Source of the DNA: Bacteroidales bacterium
GTDB taxonomy: Bacteria > Bacteroidota > Bacteroidia > Bacteroidales > WCHB1-69
Assembly: GCA_017454945.1 (NCBI GenBank)
Contig: JAFTCA010000013.1
Span: 1 to 60,504 of the forward strand
Length of the DNA stretch: 60,504 nucleotides
Direction: 5' to 3'
Position numbers and translations under genes: made by a program
Shown here: piece after piece, positions 8,179-15,766 of the stretch
Layout: each line of letters opens with the position of its first letter
Position numbering within the stretch: the stretch's first letter is position 1
The notes under the pieces: generated by a model
Databases searched by the model: none
Seen by the model: the letters and a program-made list of their open reading frames with translations, nothing else
Told to the model about the DNA's origin: nothing

Positions 8179-9498
8179 TTACTCTTTCCAATATTTTTTA
8201 ATTAGGGCTTCCTTGAGGCCGGTCTCGGCTTTGGAGAAGTACTTGGCAAACAGTTCCCATGCCGTGTCGAGCATCTCGTTGATGGGGATGTTGACGTCGA
8301 TGGCCAGCAGTCGGGTGGCATACTCCTTGGCGTAGTTGAGGCAGCGCAAGTCGTAGTCGCTCAGGTCGAAGCCGTTTTCCAGTTTGGTCTTGGCATTGGC
8401 GGCGTCGGCATAGAGGCGCACCGAAGTGTTCATCACGGCGCTATGGTCCTCACGGGTCTTCTTGTTCTGTACCAGCTGTTTCAAACGCGACAGCGAGCGG
8501 AACGGGTCGATGATGACTTTGCCCGAGTCGGGGTCGGCACGCAAGAAGAGCTGTCCTTCAGTGATATAGCCCGTATTGTCAGGAATGGCGTGGGTGATGT
8601 CGCCGTCGTTCAGCGTGGTGACGGCAATGATGGTGATAGAGCCGCCGTCGGGCAACTGCACGGCTTTTTCGTAAATCTTGGCCAAGTCGGAGTATAGCGA
8701 GCCGGGCATGGAGTCCTTGGAAGGAATCTGGTCCATGCGGTTGCTTACAATACTCAGTGCGTCAGCGTATAAGGTCATGTCGGTGAGCAGCACCAGCACT
8801 TTCTCATTCTTGTCCACAGCGAAGTACTCGGCTGCGGTGAGCGCCATGTCGGGAATCAGCAGTCGCTCTACGGGCGGCTGGTCGGTCGTGTTGACAAAGC
8901 TGATGATCTTGTGCAGTGCTCCGGCGCTCTCAAACTGGTTGCGGAAGAAGAGGTAGTCGTCGTTGGTCAGGCCCATGCCGCCGAGGATAATCTTGTCCAC
9001 ATCGGCACGCAGCGCCACCATGCTCATCACCTGGTTGTACGGCTGGTCGGGGTCGGCGAAGAAGGGGATCTTCTGTCCCGACACAAGCGTGTTGTTCAGG
9101 TCGATGCCGGCGATGCCCGTAGGGATCAGCTCCGAAGGCTGGCGACGGCGGTACGGGTTCACCGAGGGACCTCCAATCTGGCGCTTTTCGCCTTCCACGG
9201 CAGGACCGCCGTCGATAGGCTCGCCATAGGCGTTGAAGAAACGCCCGGCCAGTTCGTCGCTGACATTCAGTGTGGGCGGCTCACCGTAAAATACCACTTC
9301 GGCATTGGTGGGGATGTCTTCCGTGCCACCGAAAACCTGCAGGGTGATGTTCTTGTCTTTAATCTTGACAACCTGCGCCAGTCGGCCATTGACCACGGCC
9401 AGCTCGTCGTTCGATACGCCTTCGGCTTCCAAAGTGACGGTGGCTTTGGTGATGGCGGTCAGTTGCGTGTATATTCTTTGAAATGCTTTTTTACTCAT
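8179..9498 (-). CDS. ntpB: V-type ATPase subunit B
   Basis: Non-catalytic nucleotide-binding subunit of the A3B3 head. Family signatures include GRFFNAYGEPIDGGPAV, PSELIPTGIAGIDLNNTLVSGQKIPFF, DKIILGGMGLTNDD and the segment SITIIAVTTLNDGDITHAIPDNTGYITEGQLFL. No Walker A P-loop is present, as expected for B. The ATG at 9498 starts inside the end of subunit A (stop at 9491-9493); an in-frame ATG at 9504 is possible and adds two residues. Length about 439 residues, normal. Confidence 0.96.
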   Translation of the reverse strand: MSKKAFQRIYTQLTAITKATVTLEAEGVSNDELAVVNGRLAQVVKIKDKNITLQVFGGTEDIPTNAEVVFYGEPPTLNVSDELAGRFFNAYGEPIDGGPAVEGEKRQIGGPSVNPYRRRQPSELIPTGIAGIDLNNTLVSGQKIPFFADPDQPYNQVMSMVALRADVDKIILGGMGLTNDDYLFFRNQFESAGALHKIISFVNTTDQPPVERLLIPDMALTAAEYFAVDKNEKVLVLLTDMTLYADALSIVSNRMDQIPSKDSMPGSLYSDLAKIYEKAVQLPDGGSITIIAVTTLNDGDITHAIPDNTGYITEGQLFLRADPDSGKVIIDPFRSLSRLKQLVQNKKTREDHSAVMNTSVRLYADAANAKTKLENGFDLSDYDLRCLNYAKEYATRLLAIDVNIPINEMLDTAWELFAKYFSKAETGLKEALIKKYWKE

Positions 9499-11239
9499 GT
9501 TCAATCTCCTTCTTTAACTCTGCCAAATAATTGTTGAATGCCTCTGACTTGAATTCCGAATAGTTCATCTGACGACAGAGGTTGATAAGATTCTTGAAGA
9601 AAGTCATGCATTGCTCGAAGTTGTCGAAGTTGAACTCCTTCTCGCAGATGTCGAGGAGCAGGTCGAGCATGAACTTCTGTCTCTCTAGCGGGGTGGAGGC
9701 GTCGATGGCGTCGAAGGCGTCCTGTTGCAGGATGACAAAGTCTATCAGCTCCGATTTCCAATACTGTTCATGGTAGGCGATGGGCACACCGTCGTCACCG
9801 AGGATGTTAATCTGCTCGTAAGCGTCCTTGCCTTTGCGGATGATGTATTTGGTGCGGGTGACTTTCTCCACCCAGCCTTTTTCGATTTTCTCATCCAGAA
9901 ATTCTTCAATTTCAGGATATTCCAGATATTTTGAGTAGGAATCTACAGGGCCAACGGCGGGGTAGCGCTTCTTGTCGGCGCGGTTTTGCGACAGGGCGTA
10001 GAAGCAGCGGGCGGCCTTCTTGGTCGATTCGGTGACGGGTTCCTTGAGGTTACCGCCGGCGGGCGATACCGTACCGATGAAGGTGATGGAGCCGTAGGCG
10101 CCGTTGCGCAGTTTGACGATGCCGGCACGTGAGTAGAAGCTGGAGATGATAGCCGACAGATCGACGGGGAAGCCGTCCTGTCCGGGCAACTCTTCCAGAC
10201 GGTTGCTCATCTCACGCAGGGCCTGTGCCCAACGGGAGGTCGAGTCGGCGAGCAGCAGCACTTTCATGCCCATGGCGCGATAGTACTCGCCAATGGTCAT
10301 GGCCGTATAGACGGAGGCCTCACGGGCGGCAACGGGCATGTTGGAGGTGTTGCAGATGATGGTGGTTCGCTCCATCAGTGAGCGTCCTGTGCGGCGGTCA
10401 CGCAGTTCGGGGAACTCGGTGAAGATTTCCACCACCTCGTTGGCACGTTCACCGCAGGCTGCCATGATGATGACGTCGGCGTCGGCCTGCTCGGCCAGGG
10501 CGTGCTGCAAGACGGTCTTGCCACAGCCGAACGGGCCGGGAATAAAGCCTGTGCCGCCTTCGGCGATGGGGTTCAGCGTGTCGATGATGCGGACACCCGT
10601 TTCCATCACTTTGAAGGGACGCGGCTTCTCAACATAACCGCCAATGGCCACTTTCACGGGCCAGCGCTGTACCATGGTGATGTTGTGGTCTTCACCGTTG
10701 GCATCGGTCAGCACGGCAATGGTGTCGTTGATTTTGTATTGGCCGGCAGGCACCACCGTATTCACGGTGTATTCGCCTTCCATTGAGAAGGGAACCATAA
10801 TCTTGTGAGGCAGCCAGCCTTCTTTGACTTCACCTAGCCAGTCGGCGGCTTCCACTTTCTGGCCCACCGTGGCGATAGGGGTGTAGTCCCATAATTTCTC
10901 CTCATCCAGCGGCTTGGTGTACTCACCACGCGTGAGGAATACACCGTTCATCGTGGCCAGGTTGTTCTGCAAGCCGTCGAAATTACTCGACAGCAGGCCG
11001 GGACCGAGAGATACTTCCAACATGTAGCCCTCAAATACAACATGGCAGCCGGGTTGCAGGCCTCGCGTGCTTTCATAAACCTGCACCGAAGCGATGTCGC
11101 CGGTAACCTTGATGACTTCCGCCATCAGACGGACGCCGCCGAGTTCTATGTAGCATATCTCGTTCTGCGCTACGGGGCCGTCAACCTTGACCGTAACCAG
11201 GTTGGAGATGATGCCTATTACTTTACCTGTAGTTTGCAT
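9491..11239 (-). CDS. ntpA: V-type ATPase catalytic subunit A
   Basis: Catalytic ATPase subunit of 582 residues. Domains in order: N-terminal barrel, the non-homologous bulge insert typical of A subunits (about residues 110-190, with FSMEGEYTVNTVVPAGQYKI), P-loop GPFGCGKT (235-242), GERANEVVE, and LLADSTSRWAQALREMSNRLEELPG. The family is known for V/A-type rotary ATPases that either make ATP or pump H+ or Na+; the direction and ion cannot be read here. The gene begins 28 bases after the DUF2764 gene and overlaps subunit B. Confidence 0.97.
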   Translation of the reverse strand: MQTTGKVIGIISNLVTVKVDGPVAQNEICYIELGGVRLMAEVIKVTGDIASVQVYESTRGLQPGCHVVFEGYMLEVSLGPGLLSSNFDGLQNNLATMNGVFLTRGEYTKPLDEEKLWDYTPIATVGQKVEAADWLGEVKEGWLPHKIMVPFSMEGEYTVNTVVPAGQYKINDTIAVLTDANGEDHNITMVQRWPVKVAIGGYVEKPRPFKVMETGVRIIDTLNPIAEGGTGFIPGPFGCGKTVLQHALAEQADADVIIMAACGERANEVVEIFTEFPELRDRRTGRSLMERTTIICNTSNMPVAAREASVYTAMTIGEYYRAMGMKVLLLADSTSRWAQALREMSNRLEELPGQDGFPVDLSAIISSFYSRAGIVKLRNGAYGSITFIGTVSPAGGNLKEPVTESTKKAARCFYALSQNRADKKRYPAVGPVDSYSKYLEYPEIEEFLDEKIEKGWVEKVTRTKYIIRKGKDAYEQINILGDDGVPIAYHEQYWKSELIDFVILQQDAFDAIDASTPLERQKFMLDLLLDICEKEFNFDNFEQCMTFFKNLINLCRQMNYSEFKSEAFNNYLAELKKEIEHE

Positions 11240-11267
11240 ATATGTTTTAATTTTTTATTGTCGATAT

Positions 11268-11867
11268 TTATTTCTTCTGCTCGAATAGGATGTTTTCAAA
11301 TGTGCCTTCCACCTCTTTTACCAGTGTGGCGAACATCTCTGAACCATGCTCTTGATCCATGGCAGCCCACCGTTGTATAATGCTGGCCTTGATAAGGAAT
11401 GCCAGGATGATATCGAGGTCGAAGTAGTCGAAGCAGGTTATTTCTGAGGCTTTATCCCATCTTAGTTGATCCAACTGTTGCTCGCGGAGCACAATGTCAG
11501 GATTGTCGAAGATGGCCTGCACCTGCTTCTCTTCCTCAAACTCGCTGTCGTCTGTCTGTATGAGGTACTTATCCACCTGCTGGTTGAGCCGGCGGCCGAG
11601 ATATCTCACTTTCATGTTGCGCACGAGCAGGTCAAAGTGGAAGTATTTGCGCAAGAAGCGGTTGGCATGGGCGGCTGTCTTTTGATAAAAGTCAGCATTC
11701 AAGGTCTCATCATGGAAACTCTCTTCCATCAGGTCGATGGCCTGGCGGTCGCGCTCCGACAATAACGGGTAGATATAGTCGCGCACCGTCTCATACTTGA
11801 ATCCCGATTGCTCGAATGCCAAGGTCAACTCCGGCAGTCCGGCCACAATGTAAACGTAGTTATCCAT
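11268..11867 (-). CDS. DUF2764 family protein of the V-type ATPase operon
   Basis: A 199-residue helical protein (MDNYVYIVAGLPELTLAFEQ at the start). In Bacteroidota this family occupies the operon position between subunits E and A, where other lineages carry subunit C (d). By position it is inferred to be the coupling subunit that joins the shaft to the K ring, although that has not been shown from sequence. It lies two bases after the subunit E stop and 28 before subunit A. No signal peptide or membrane helix is visible. Confidence 0.88.
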   Translation of the reverse strand: MDNYVYIVAGLPELTLAFEQSGFKYETVRDYIYPLLSERDRQAIDLMEESFHDETLNADFYQKTAAHANRFLRKYFHFDLLVRNMKVRYLGRRLNQQVDKYLIQTDDSEFEEEKQVQAIFDNPDIVLREQQLDQLRWDKASEITCFDYFDLDIILAFLIKASIIQRWAAMDQEHGSEMFATLVKEVEGTFENILFEQKK

Positions 11868-11869
11868 GA

Positions 11870-12481
11870 TTATCCGAACAAGATTTTCTTAGTGGCGGGA
11901 CGGAGATAGGAGGTGATGAGCTGGTTGAATTCCTCGTCGGTGAAACGGATGGCAAACCCTCCGTTTTTGGGCGATACGATAAAGCCGCCGCCAATCTTCT
12001 TGGAGAAGGCCACCGATACGTCAGCTTTGACTATCTGTGAGATTTCGTTGTTAACGAAGGACTCTATTTTGCCTTTGAAACTTTCGGGCAGGATGATGTC
12101 CAAATCAACGGGCTCGGCGTTGGCGGGATTGAAGGCGCTGACTACCGACTTGATCATCTCTTTGACGAAGTTTTCAGCCGTGAGTGCTTGGTCGATGTTG
12201 TTGGAAACCGCTTGGGCTACAATCATTTGTTCGATAGCTTGCTTGGTGACAGTCGTGCTTTGTGCCGATGCCATGCGGATGTCGGCTGTCACTTTGGTCT
12301 TCATGTCGTCAGCTTCTTTCTGTGCTTCGGCCACAATGCGACTGGCTTCCGCCTGTGCGTCTTTGATAATCTTCTCGGCTTCCGCTTTGGCTTGGGCAAC
12401 CAAGTTTTCGCCTTCCTGTTTGCCTTTTGACAATCCTTCCTGATAGAGTTTGTCGGTCAGTTCTTGCAGTTTGTTTTGCAT
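11870..12481 (-). CDS. ntpE: V-type ATPase subunit E (peripheral stalk)
   Basis: Peripheral stalk subunit. 203 residues: a long coiled-coil N-terminal half rich in Ala, Glu, Lys and Gln (LSKGKQEGENLVAQAKAEAE onward) and a globular C-terminal domain that caps the A3B3 head (GGFIVSPKNGGFAIRFTDEEF). It is the first gene of the seven-gene operon E-DUF2764-A-B-D-I-K, with its own promoter 78 bases upstream. No partner subunit G/H gene is nearby. Confidence 0.93.
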   Translation of the reverse strand: MQNKLQELTDKLYQEGLSKGKQEGENLVAQAKAEAEKIIKDAQAEASRIVAEAQKEADDMKTKVTADIRMASAQSTTVTKQAIEQMIVAQAVSNNIDQALTAENFVKEMIKSVVSAFNPANAEPVDLDIILPESFKGKIESFVNNEISQIVKADVSVAFSKKIGGGFIVSPKNGGFAIRFTDEEFNQLITSYLRPATKKILFG

Positions 12482-12558
12482 ATTGAAATTTTTTTTCTGC
12501 GTAATAATGATGAAATTATCTTGAAAGATAAATAGTTCCCTCTTTTTTCAAAAGGTTA

Positions 12559-12566
12559 CAAATATA
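12559..12566 (-). promoter_or_regulatory. -7 box of the V-type ATPase operon
   Basis: TATATTTG on the minus strand in the 93-base gap between the yhcC-like gene and ntpE, leaving a leader of about 70 bases. No convincing -33 element is seen at the standard distance. Confidence 0.55.
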
Positions 12567-12574
12567 CAAATATT

Positions 12575-13510
12575 TTATATATGTTTTCCTTGCCAGGTGT
12601 CGCTTTCTTGCAATTTCTTTTCAATACGTTGTAAGACAACATCGTAACGAATGGTGCCCCAGTTGTTTACACTTAAAAAACGGGGTGGCACTTCGCCTGC
12701 AAAGCGCTCAATGATGAAGCGCGGGTTGAGTCGTTCGGTGTAGCTGACGATGAAGTCGATGTAGCTTTCCATGGTAAACGGGAAAAAGCGCTCGGAATGG
12801 GAGAGGTACTCCTCTTCGATGGCGGTGCCCTTGATGATTTGCAACTGGTGGAATTTGATACTGCTGAGCGGGAGCTCGTTTAGTAGTTGTTCATCTTTGA
12901 GCCATTGCTCCGGCGTTTCCCCTGGCAGTCCGAAAATGAGATGGCCGCCCGTGTGGATACCGCGTGCGGCGGTGCGGGCAATCATGTCGGCAGCTTGGCC
13001 GAAGGTATGACCACGGTTAATGTGCCGCAGCGTCTCGTCGTTGCACGACTCTATGCCGTATTCGATGGAGACGAACAGCCGTCGGTTCAGTTGGTCGAAG
13101 TAGTCCAGCTTGGCGTCATCCATGCAGTCGGGGCGTGTGCCGATGACAATGCCTTTGACGAGCGGGTTGTCGATGGCGGGCTGATAGATTTCTTTTAGCT
13201 TATCCAACGGAGCGTATGTGTTCGAAAACGCTTGAAAATAGGCCAAATAACCATCGGCGCGGCGGTAGCGGTTGCGGTGAAACTCTATGCCCTCTTCAAT
13301 CTGTTGCGTCACACTCTTCTGCGGGGTGCAGTAGGAGGGGTTGAAGGCGTCGTTGAGGCAGTAGGCGCAGCCGCCAGTGGAAACGGTGCCGTCGCGGTTG
13401 GGACAAGTGAAGCCTGCGTCTATCGACAGCTTCTGCATGCGCCCGCCAAAACGCTCGTTTAAGAAGCGCTTGTAGGAATTAAATCGCCTATTCTCGCCCC
13501 AAGGGTACAT
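12575..13510 (-). CDS. YhcC-like radical SAM protein (TIGR01212 family)
   Basis: Predicted radical S-adenosylmethionine enzyme of 311 residues. It has the unusual cysteine spacing of the YhcC family, FTCPNRDGTVSTGGCAYC (C-x11-C-x2-C), followed by typical barrel motifs (GTRPDCMDD, VSIEYGIESCNDETLRHINRGHT, GGHLIFGLPGETPEQW). The reaction is not established; a role in RNA or cofactor modification is only assumed for the family. It has its own -7 box 15 bases upstream of the start and stops upstream of the ATPase promoter. Confidence 0.92.
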   Translation of the reverse strand: MYPWGENRRFNSYKRFLNERFGGRMQKLSIDAGFTCPNRDGTVSTGGCAYCLNDAFNPSYCTPQKSVTQQIEEGIEFHRNRYRRADGYLAYFQAFSNTYAPLDKLKEIYQPAIDNPLVKGIVIGTRPDCMDDAKLDYFDQLNRRLFVSIEYGIESCNDETLRHINRGHTFGQAADMIARTAARGIHTGGHLIFGLPGETPEQWLKDEQLLNELPLSSIKFHQLQIIKGTAIEEEYLSHSERFFPFTMESYIDFIVSYTERLNPRFIIERFAGEVPPRFLSVNNWGTIRYDVVLQRIEKKLQESDTWQGKHI

Positions 13511-13525
13511 GTTTTATTTTTGTCG

Positions 13526-13533
13526 CAAATTTA
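13526..13533 (-). promoter_or_regulatory. -7 box of the YhcC-like gene
   Basis: TAAATTTG on the minus strand, 15 bases before the ATG at 13510, giving a very short leader. Confidence 0.5.
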
Positions 13534-13718
13534 CGAATAATAATCGTGTGACCTTATGCAATTTCAGCATATTTCGCTGTTTCATGCGAAAAATAATCCG
13601 CGTTTATCCGCGTAATCCGCGGGAACAGTTTTTCTCGTATAATTAACCCCAAGTCCCAACATCTCTCTCCCTAAAGAATTTTGGAAACTCTATTTGTAGA
13701 GAGAATTGAAAAAACTGC

Positions 13719-13726
13719 TATTTTTG
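13719..13726 (+). promoter_or_regulatory. -7 box of the Nudix regulator gene
   Basis: TATTTTTG on the plus strand with TTTG at 13693-13696, about 22 bases upstream. The leader to the ATG at 13796 is about 65 bases. Upstream, 13588-13622 holds three close repeats of atccgcg; otherwise the gap from 13534 is unremarkable. Confidence 0.55.
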
Positions 13727-13795
13727 CACACTAATCTGAATCAACAAACGGCTGCGTTCTGTTTGATGCAGGAAGTGGCCGATGATTAAAGAGTT

Positions 13796-14632
13796 ATGGA
13801 AGAGAATAATACGACTTTCACCTACAAGTATCCACGGCCGGCGGTTACTACCGACTGTGTTATCTTCGGTTTCGATGGCCATGATCTGATGGTGCTGCTC
13901 ATTGAGCGCGGCGCCGATCCCTACAAGGGCATGTGGGCCTTTCCTGGCGGTTTTTTGCGTATGGATGAAACTCTGGAAGAGTGCGCTTTGCGTGAGCTGA
14001 AGGAGGAGACTTCGCTGCAGCCGGGCATGGTGGAACAGTTCCACGCCTTTTCGTCGGTGCACCGCGATCCGCGCGAGCGTGTGATTACCGTGGCTTTCTA
14101 TGCGCTGGTCAAGATGGCCGAGGTGCGTGGCGGCGACGATGCCAACGATGCCCGCTGGTTCAAGGTGGCCGATGTGCCGCCTCTCGCTTTCGACCACGAC
14201 TATATCTTGCGTGTGGCCATGAAGCAGTTGCGCGAGTCGATTTTCTTCAAGCCCATAGGTTTTGAGCTGCTGGGCGATGTCTTTTCCGTGCCGCAGTTGC
14301 AGCGTCTGTACGAGGCCATTCTCGGCGTGCAGTTCGACCGCCGCAACTTCTACCGCAAGATTATGCAGTTGGGCATCCTCGACCCCGTGGAAGAACCAGT
14401 GGAGGAGAAGTCACCTCGCTTTTTTGGTAAAAAGAAAGAAATGAAAGAGCAGGATATTGACACTCTTTTTCTTGAACCTATGACTCATAGGTATAGCTCT
14501 ATAAATTTGGAAGCTGATTTTTTGCAGTCGCCTGTCCACAAAGAAGCCGGCCGCAAACCGCAACTCTTCCGCTTTAACCGCAAGAAGTACGAACTACTCA
14601 AAGAGAGAGGCGACTTCAGGCTGGAGTGGTAA
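13796..14632 (+). CDS. Nudix-domain protein with C-terminal winged helix (NrtR-like regulator)
   Basis: 278-residue two-domain protein. The N-terminal Nudix domain has the box G52-x5-E58-x7-R66-E67-L-x-E70-E71 (GGFLRMDETLEECALRELKE). The C-terminal part after about residue 155 (FELLGDVFSVPQLQRLYEAI, RRNFYRKIMQLGIL) looks like the winged helix of the NrtR family. In that family the Nudix domain senses NAD-related or sugar-derived ligands and the winged helix binds DNA. The box is intact, so hydrolase activity is possible. An Arg/Lys-rich C-terminal extension ends the protein. It is transcribed alone and the regulon is unknown. Confidence 0.88.
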   Translation: MEENNTTFTYKYPRPAVTTDCVIFGFDGHDLMVLLIERGADPYKGMWAFPGGFLRMDETLEECALRELKEETSLQPGMVEQFHAFSSVHRDPRERVITVAFYALVKMAEVRGGDDANDARWFKVADVPPLAFDHDYILRVAMKQLRESIFFKPIGFELLGDVFSVPQLQRLYEAILGVQFDRRNFYRKIMQLGILDPVEEPVEEKSPRFFGKKKEMKEQDIDTLFLEPMTHRYSSINLEADFLQSPVHKEAGRKPQLFRFNRKKYELLKERGDFRLEW

Positions 14633-14636
14633 CAAT

Positions 14637-14672
14637 TGATAATTTACAATTTACAATTTACAATTTACAATT
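14637..14672. repeat. Tandem aatttac heptamer repeat
   Basis: About four tandem copies of the 7-mer aatttac directly after the stop of the Nudix gene, a short microsatellite-like tract. Confidence 0.75.
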
Positions 14673-14723
14673 ATTTCGCTATAGGAGCGTGTGAAAGGCT
14701 TCTTGAACGAGGTGTGGTAATAT

Positions 14724-14968
14724 AAATAACGCAGAGATTGATCTGTGTGGGGTTCCGCGGCAGAGCCGCGGAATGGCGGGGTGTACGCTGTAGAGAAGAG
14801 GGCGGCGGCAGTTCTGAAAGTCGTTTAATCACTGCCGCGGTGCCGCCGCATTAAGTGGTTACGTGCGGTGATGCTCCATTCCGCAGCGGTGCTGCGGAAT
14901 CTCATTTGTTTTCAATGTCTTAAGCACAGATGCTTCTTCTTCGACAAAGCATTTTCGTGTATGTATAT
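14724..14968. repeat. Hairpin module X, copy 1
   Basis: 245 bases, about 94 percent identical to copy 2. Three stem-loops are visible: TTCCGCGGC/GCCGCGGAA, GCGGCAGT/ACTGCCGC with an 18-base loop, and ATTCCGCAGC/GCTGCGGAAT. No conserved reading frame survives in both copies. Confidence 0.8.
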
Positions 14969-15014
14969 GTTTTCCTCACTTCTTGAACGAAGTGCAGTAA
15001 TACTTTGATTTACG

Positions 15015-15100
15015 AAAAAAGCCTGAATGAATCAGGCTTTTATGGTGATTGTCAGGACTGCACTCATTGACAATTTTACGGTAAAGATACTCCCTTTATC
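15015..15100 (-). ncRNA. Candidate small RNA between repeats R1 and R2
   Basis: On the minus strand a -7 box TATCTTTG (15115-15108) is followed by about 85 bases. These contain a perfect 7-bp stem ATTGTCA/TGACAAT (15074-15068 with 15054-15048), and then a rho-independent terminator with stem GCCTGA/TCAGGC and a run of six T (ending at 15015). The only reading frame inside is a 12-codon one (MSAVLTITIKA) that ends in the terminator stem. Promoter, stem-loop and terminator together suggest a discrete short transcript. The -33 region is weak, so expression is unproven. Confidence 0.5.
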
Positions 15101-15220
15101 AACACCGCAAAGATAATAAAAACTTTTAATACTAACCACTTAAAACAAAAAAAATATGAGCGAAGAAGCCGAAAAAGAAAAATTAGTTTTCCTCACTTCT
15201 TGAACGAAGTGTAGTAATAT

Positions 15221-15464
15221 AAATTACGCAGAGATTAATCTGTGTGGGGTTCTGCGGCAGAGCCGCGGAAGGGATGGGTGTGCGCTGTAGAGAAGAGGAC
15301 GGCGGCAGTTCTGAAAGTCGTTTAATCACTGCCGCGGTGCCGCCGCATTAAGTGGTTACGTGCGGTGATGCTCCATTCCGCAGCGATGCTGCGGAATCTC
15401 ATTTGTTTTCAATGTCTTAAGCGCAGATGCTTCTTCTTCGACAAATCTTTTTCGTGTATGTATA
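15221..15464. repeat. Hairpin module X, copy 2
   Basis: Second copy of module X, bounded by repeats R2 and R3. Compared with copy 1, changes in the stems keep pairing (a C-to-T change giving a G-T pair in the first stem) and the last hairpin differs only in its loop. This suggests that the folded form is maintained. Confidence 0.8.
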
Positions 15465-15471
15465 GTTTTCC

Positions 15472-15636
15472 TCACTTCTTGAACGAAGTGCCGTAATACG
15501 GAAAATAAACCCCAAATCCTTTCTTTCCCTTCCAACTTGGAGGATTTAAACCATTTTTCGTAAAAATTGTATCTATCCTTTCTTTCAAAATATCTACTTT
15601 TGATAGGGAAGACATTACTCTCTTTTTTTTCTTCAT
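15472..15636 (-). CDS. Small ORF (54 aa) ending inside repeat R3
   Basis: ATG at 15636 with an A-rich leader; the frame encodes 54 residues, starting MKKKKRVMSSLSKVDILKER and ending FPYYGTSFKK, the last eight residues being supplied by repeat R. Composition is basic with a central amphipathic helix. No family is recognised. It could be a genuine small protein, a remnant of a longer gene cut by the repeat, or chance. It starts 15 bases after a second tiny frame. Confidence 0.35.
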   Translation of the reverse strand: MKKKKRVMSSLSKVDILKERIDTIFTKNGLNPPSWKGKKGFGVYFPYYGTSFKK

Positions 15637-15651
15637 AATTGTTTTGTGTAA

Positions 15652-15729
15652 TTAATTTCTTAAGTAGTTTTCCTCACTTCTTGAACGAAGTGCAGTAATA
15701 CCTTTGTTTTGTATGTTGTTTTGTTTCAT
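15652..15729 (-). CDS. Tiny ORF (25 aa) passing through repeat R4
   Basis: ATG at 15729, 25 residues (MKQNNIQNKGITALRSRSEE and five more), stop at 15652. Repeat R4 is read in a different frame from the neighbouring 54-residue frame. There is no recognised relative and coding status is doubtful; it is listed because the two frames are in tandem. Confidence 0.2.
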   Translation of the reverse strand: MKQNNIQNKGITALRSRSEENYLRN

Positions 15730-15766
15730 GTTGTTATGCCTTTTTTTTGAGATAAAAAATCAGTTT

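Larger units (their letters stand above)
14698..15701. repeat. Alternating array of 35-bp palindromic repeat R and 245-bp module X
   Basis: Five copies of repeat R: a degenerate one at 14698-14723 and full 35-bp copies at 14969-15003, 15186-15220, 15465-15499 and 15667-15701. All are in the same direction, each beginning GTTTTCCT and centred on the near-palindrome CACTTCTTGAACGAAGTG. Between them lie, in order, module X1 (14724-14968), a unique 182-base stretch, module X2 (15221-15464) and a unique 167-base stretch. This is not a CRISPR: the spacers are 167-245 bases long and two of them are copies of each other. No recombinase is nearby. Confidence 0.85.

Noticed and set aside
15155..15202. 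15-codon plus-strand frame (MSEEAEKEKLVFLTS) ending in repeat R2
   Set aside because: Too short to support as a gene; noted only as a possible leftover of a gene start before the repeat.
14724..15464. Module X as a protein-coding gene
   Set aside because: Frames open in one copy are broken in the other by small shifts; conservation is in the stems, not in codons.
14969..15701. The 35-bp repeats as a CRISPR array
   Set aside because: Repeat length and partial palindromy fit, but the intervals are 167-245 bases, two of them are copies of each other, and no cas gene is present.
14698..15701. The repeats as integron attC sites
   Set aside because: They lack the conserved GTTRRRY/RYYYAAC ends and unpaired bulges, and there is no integrase.
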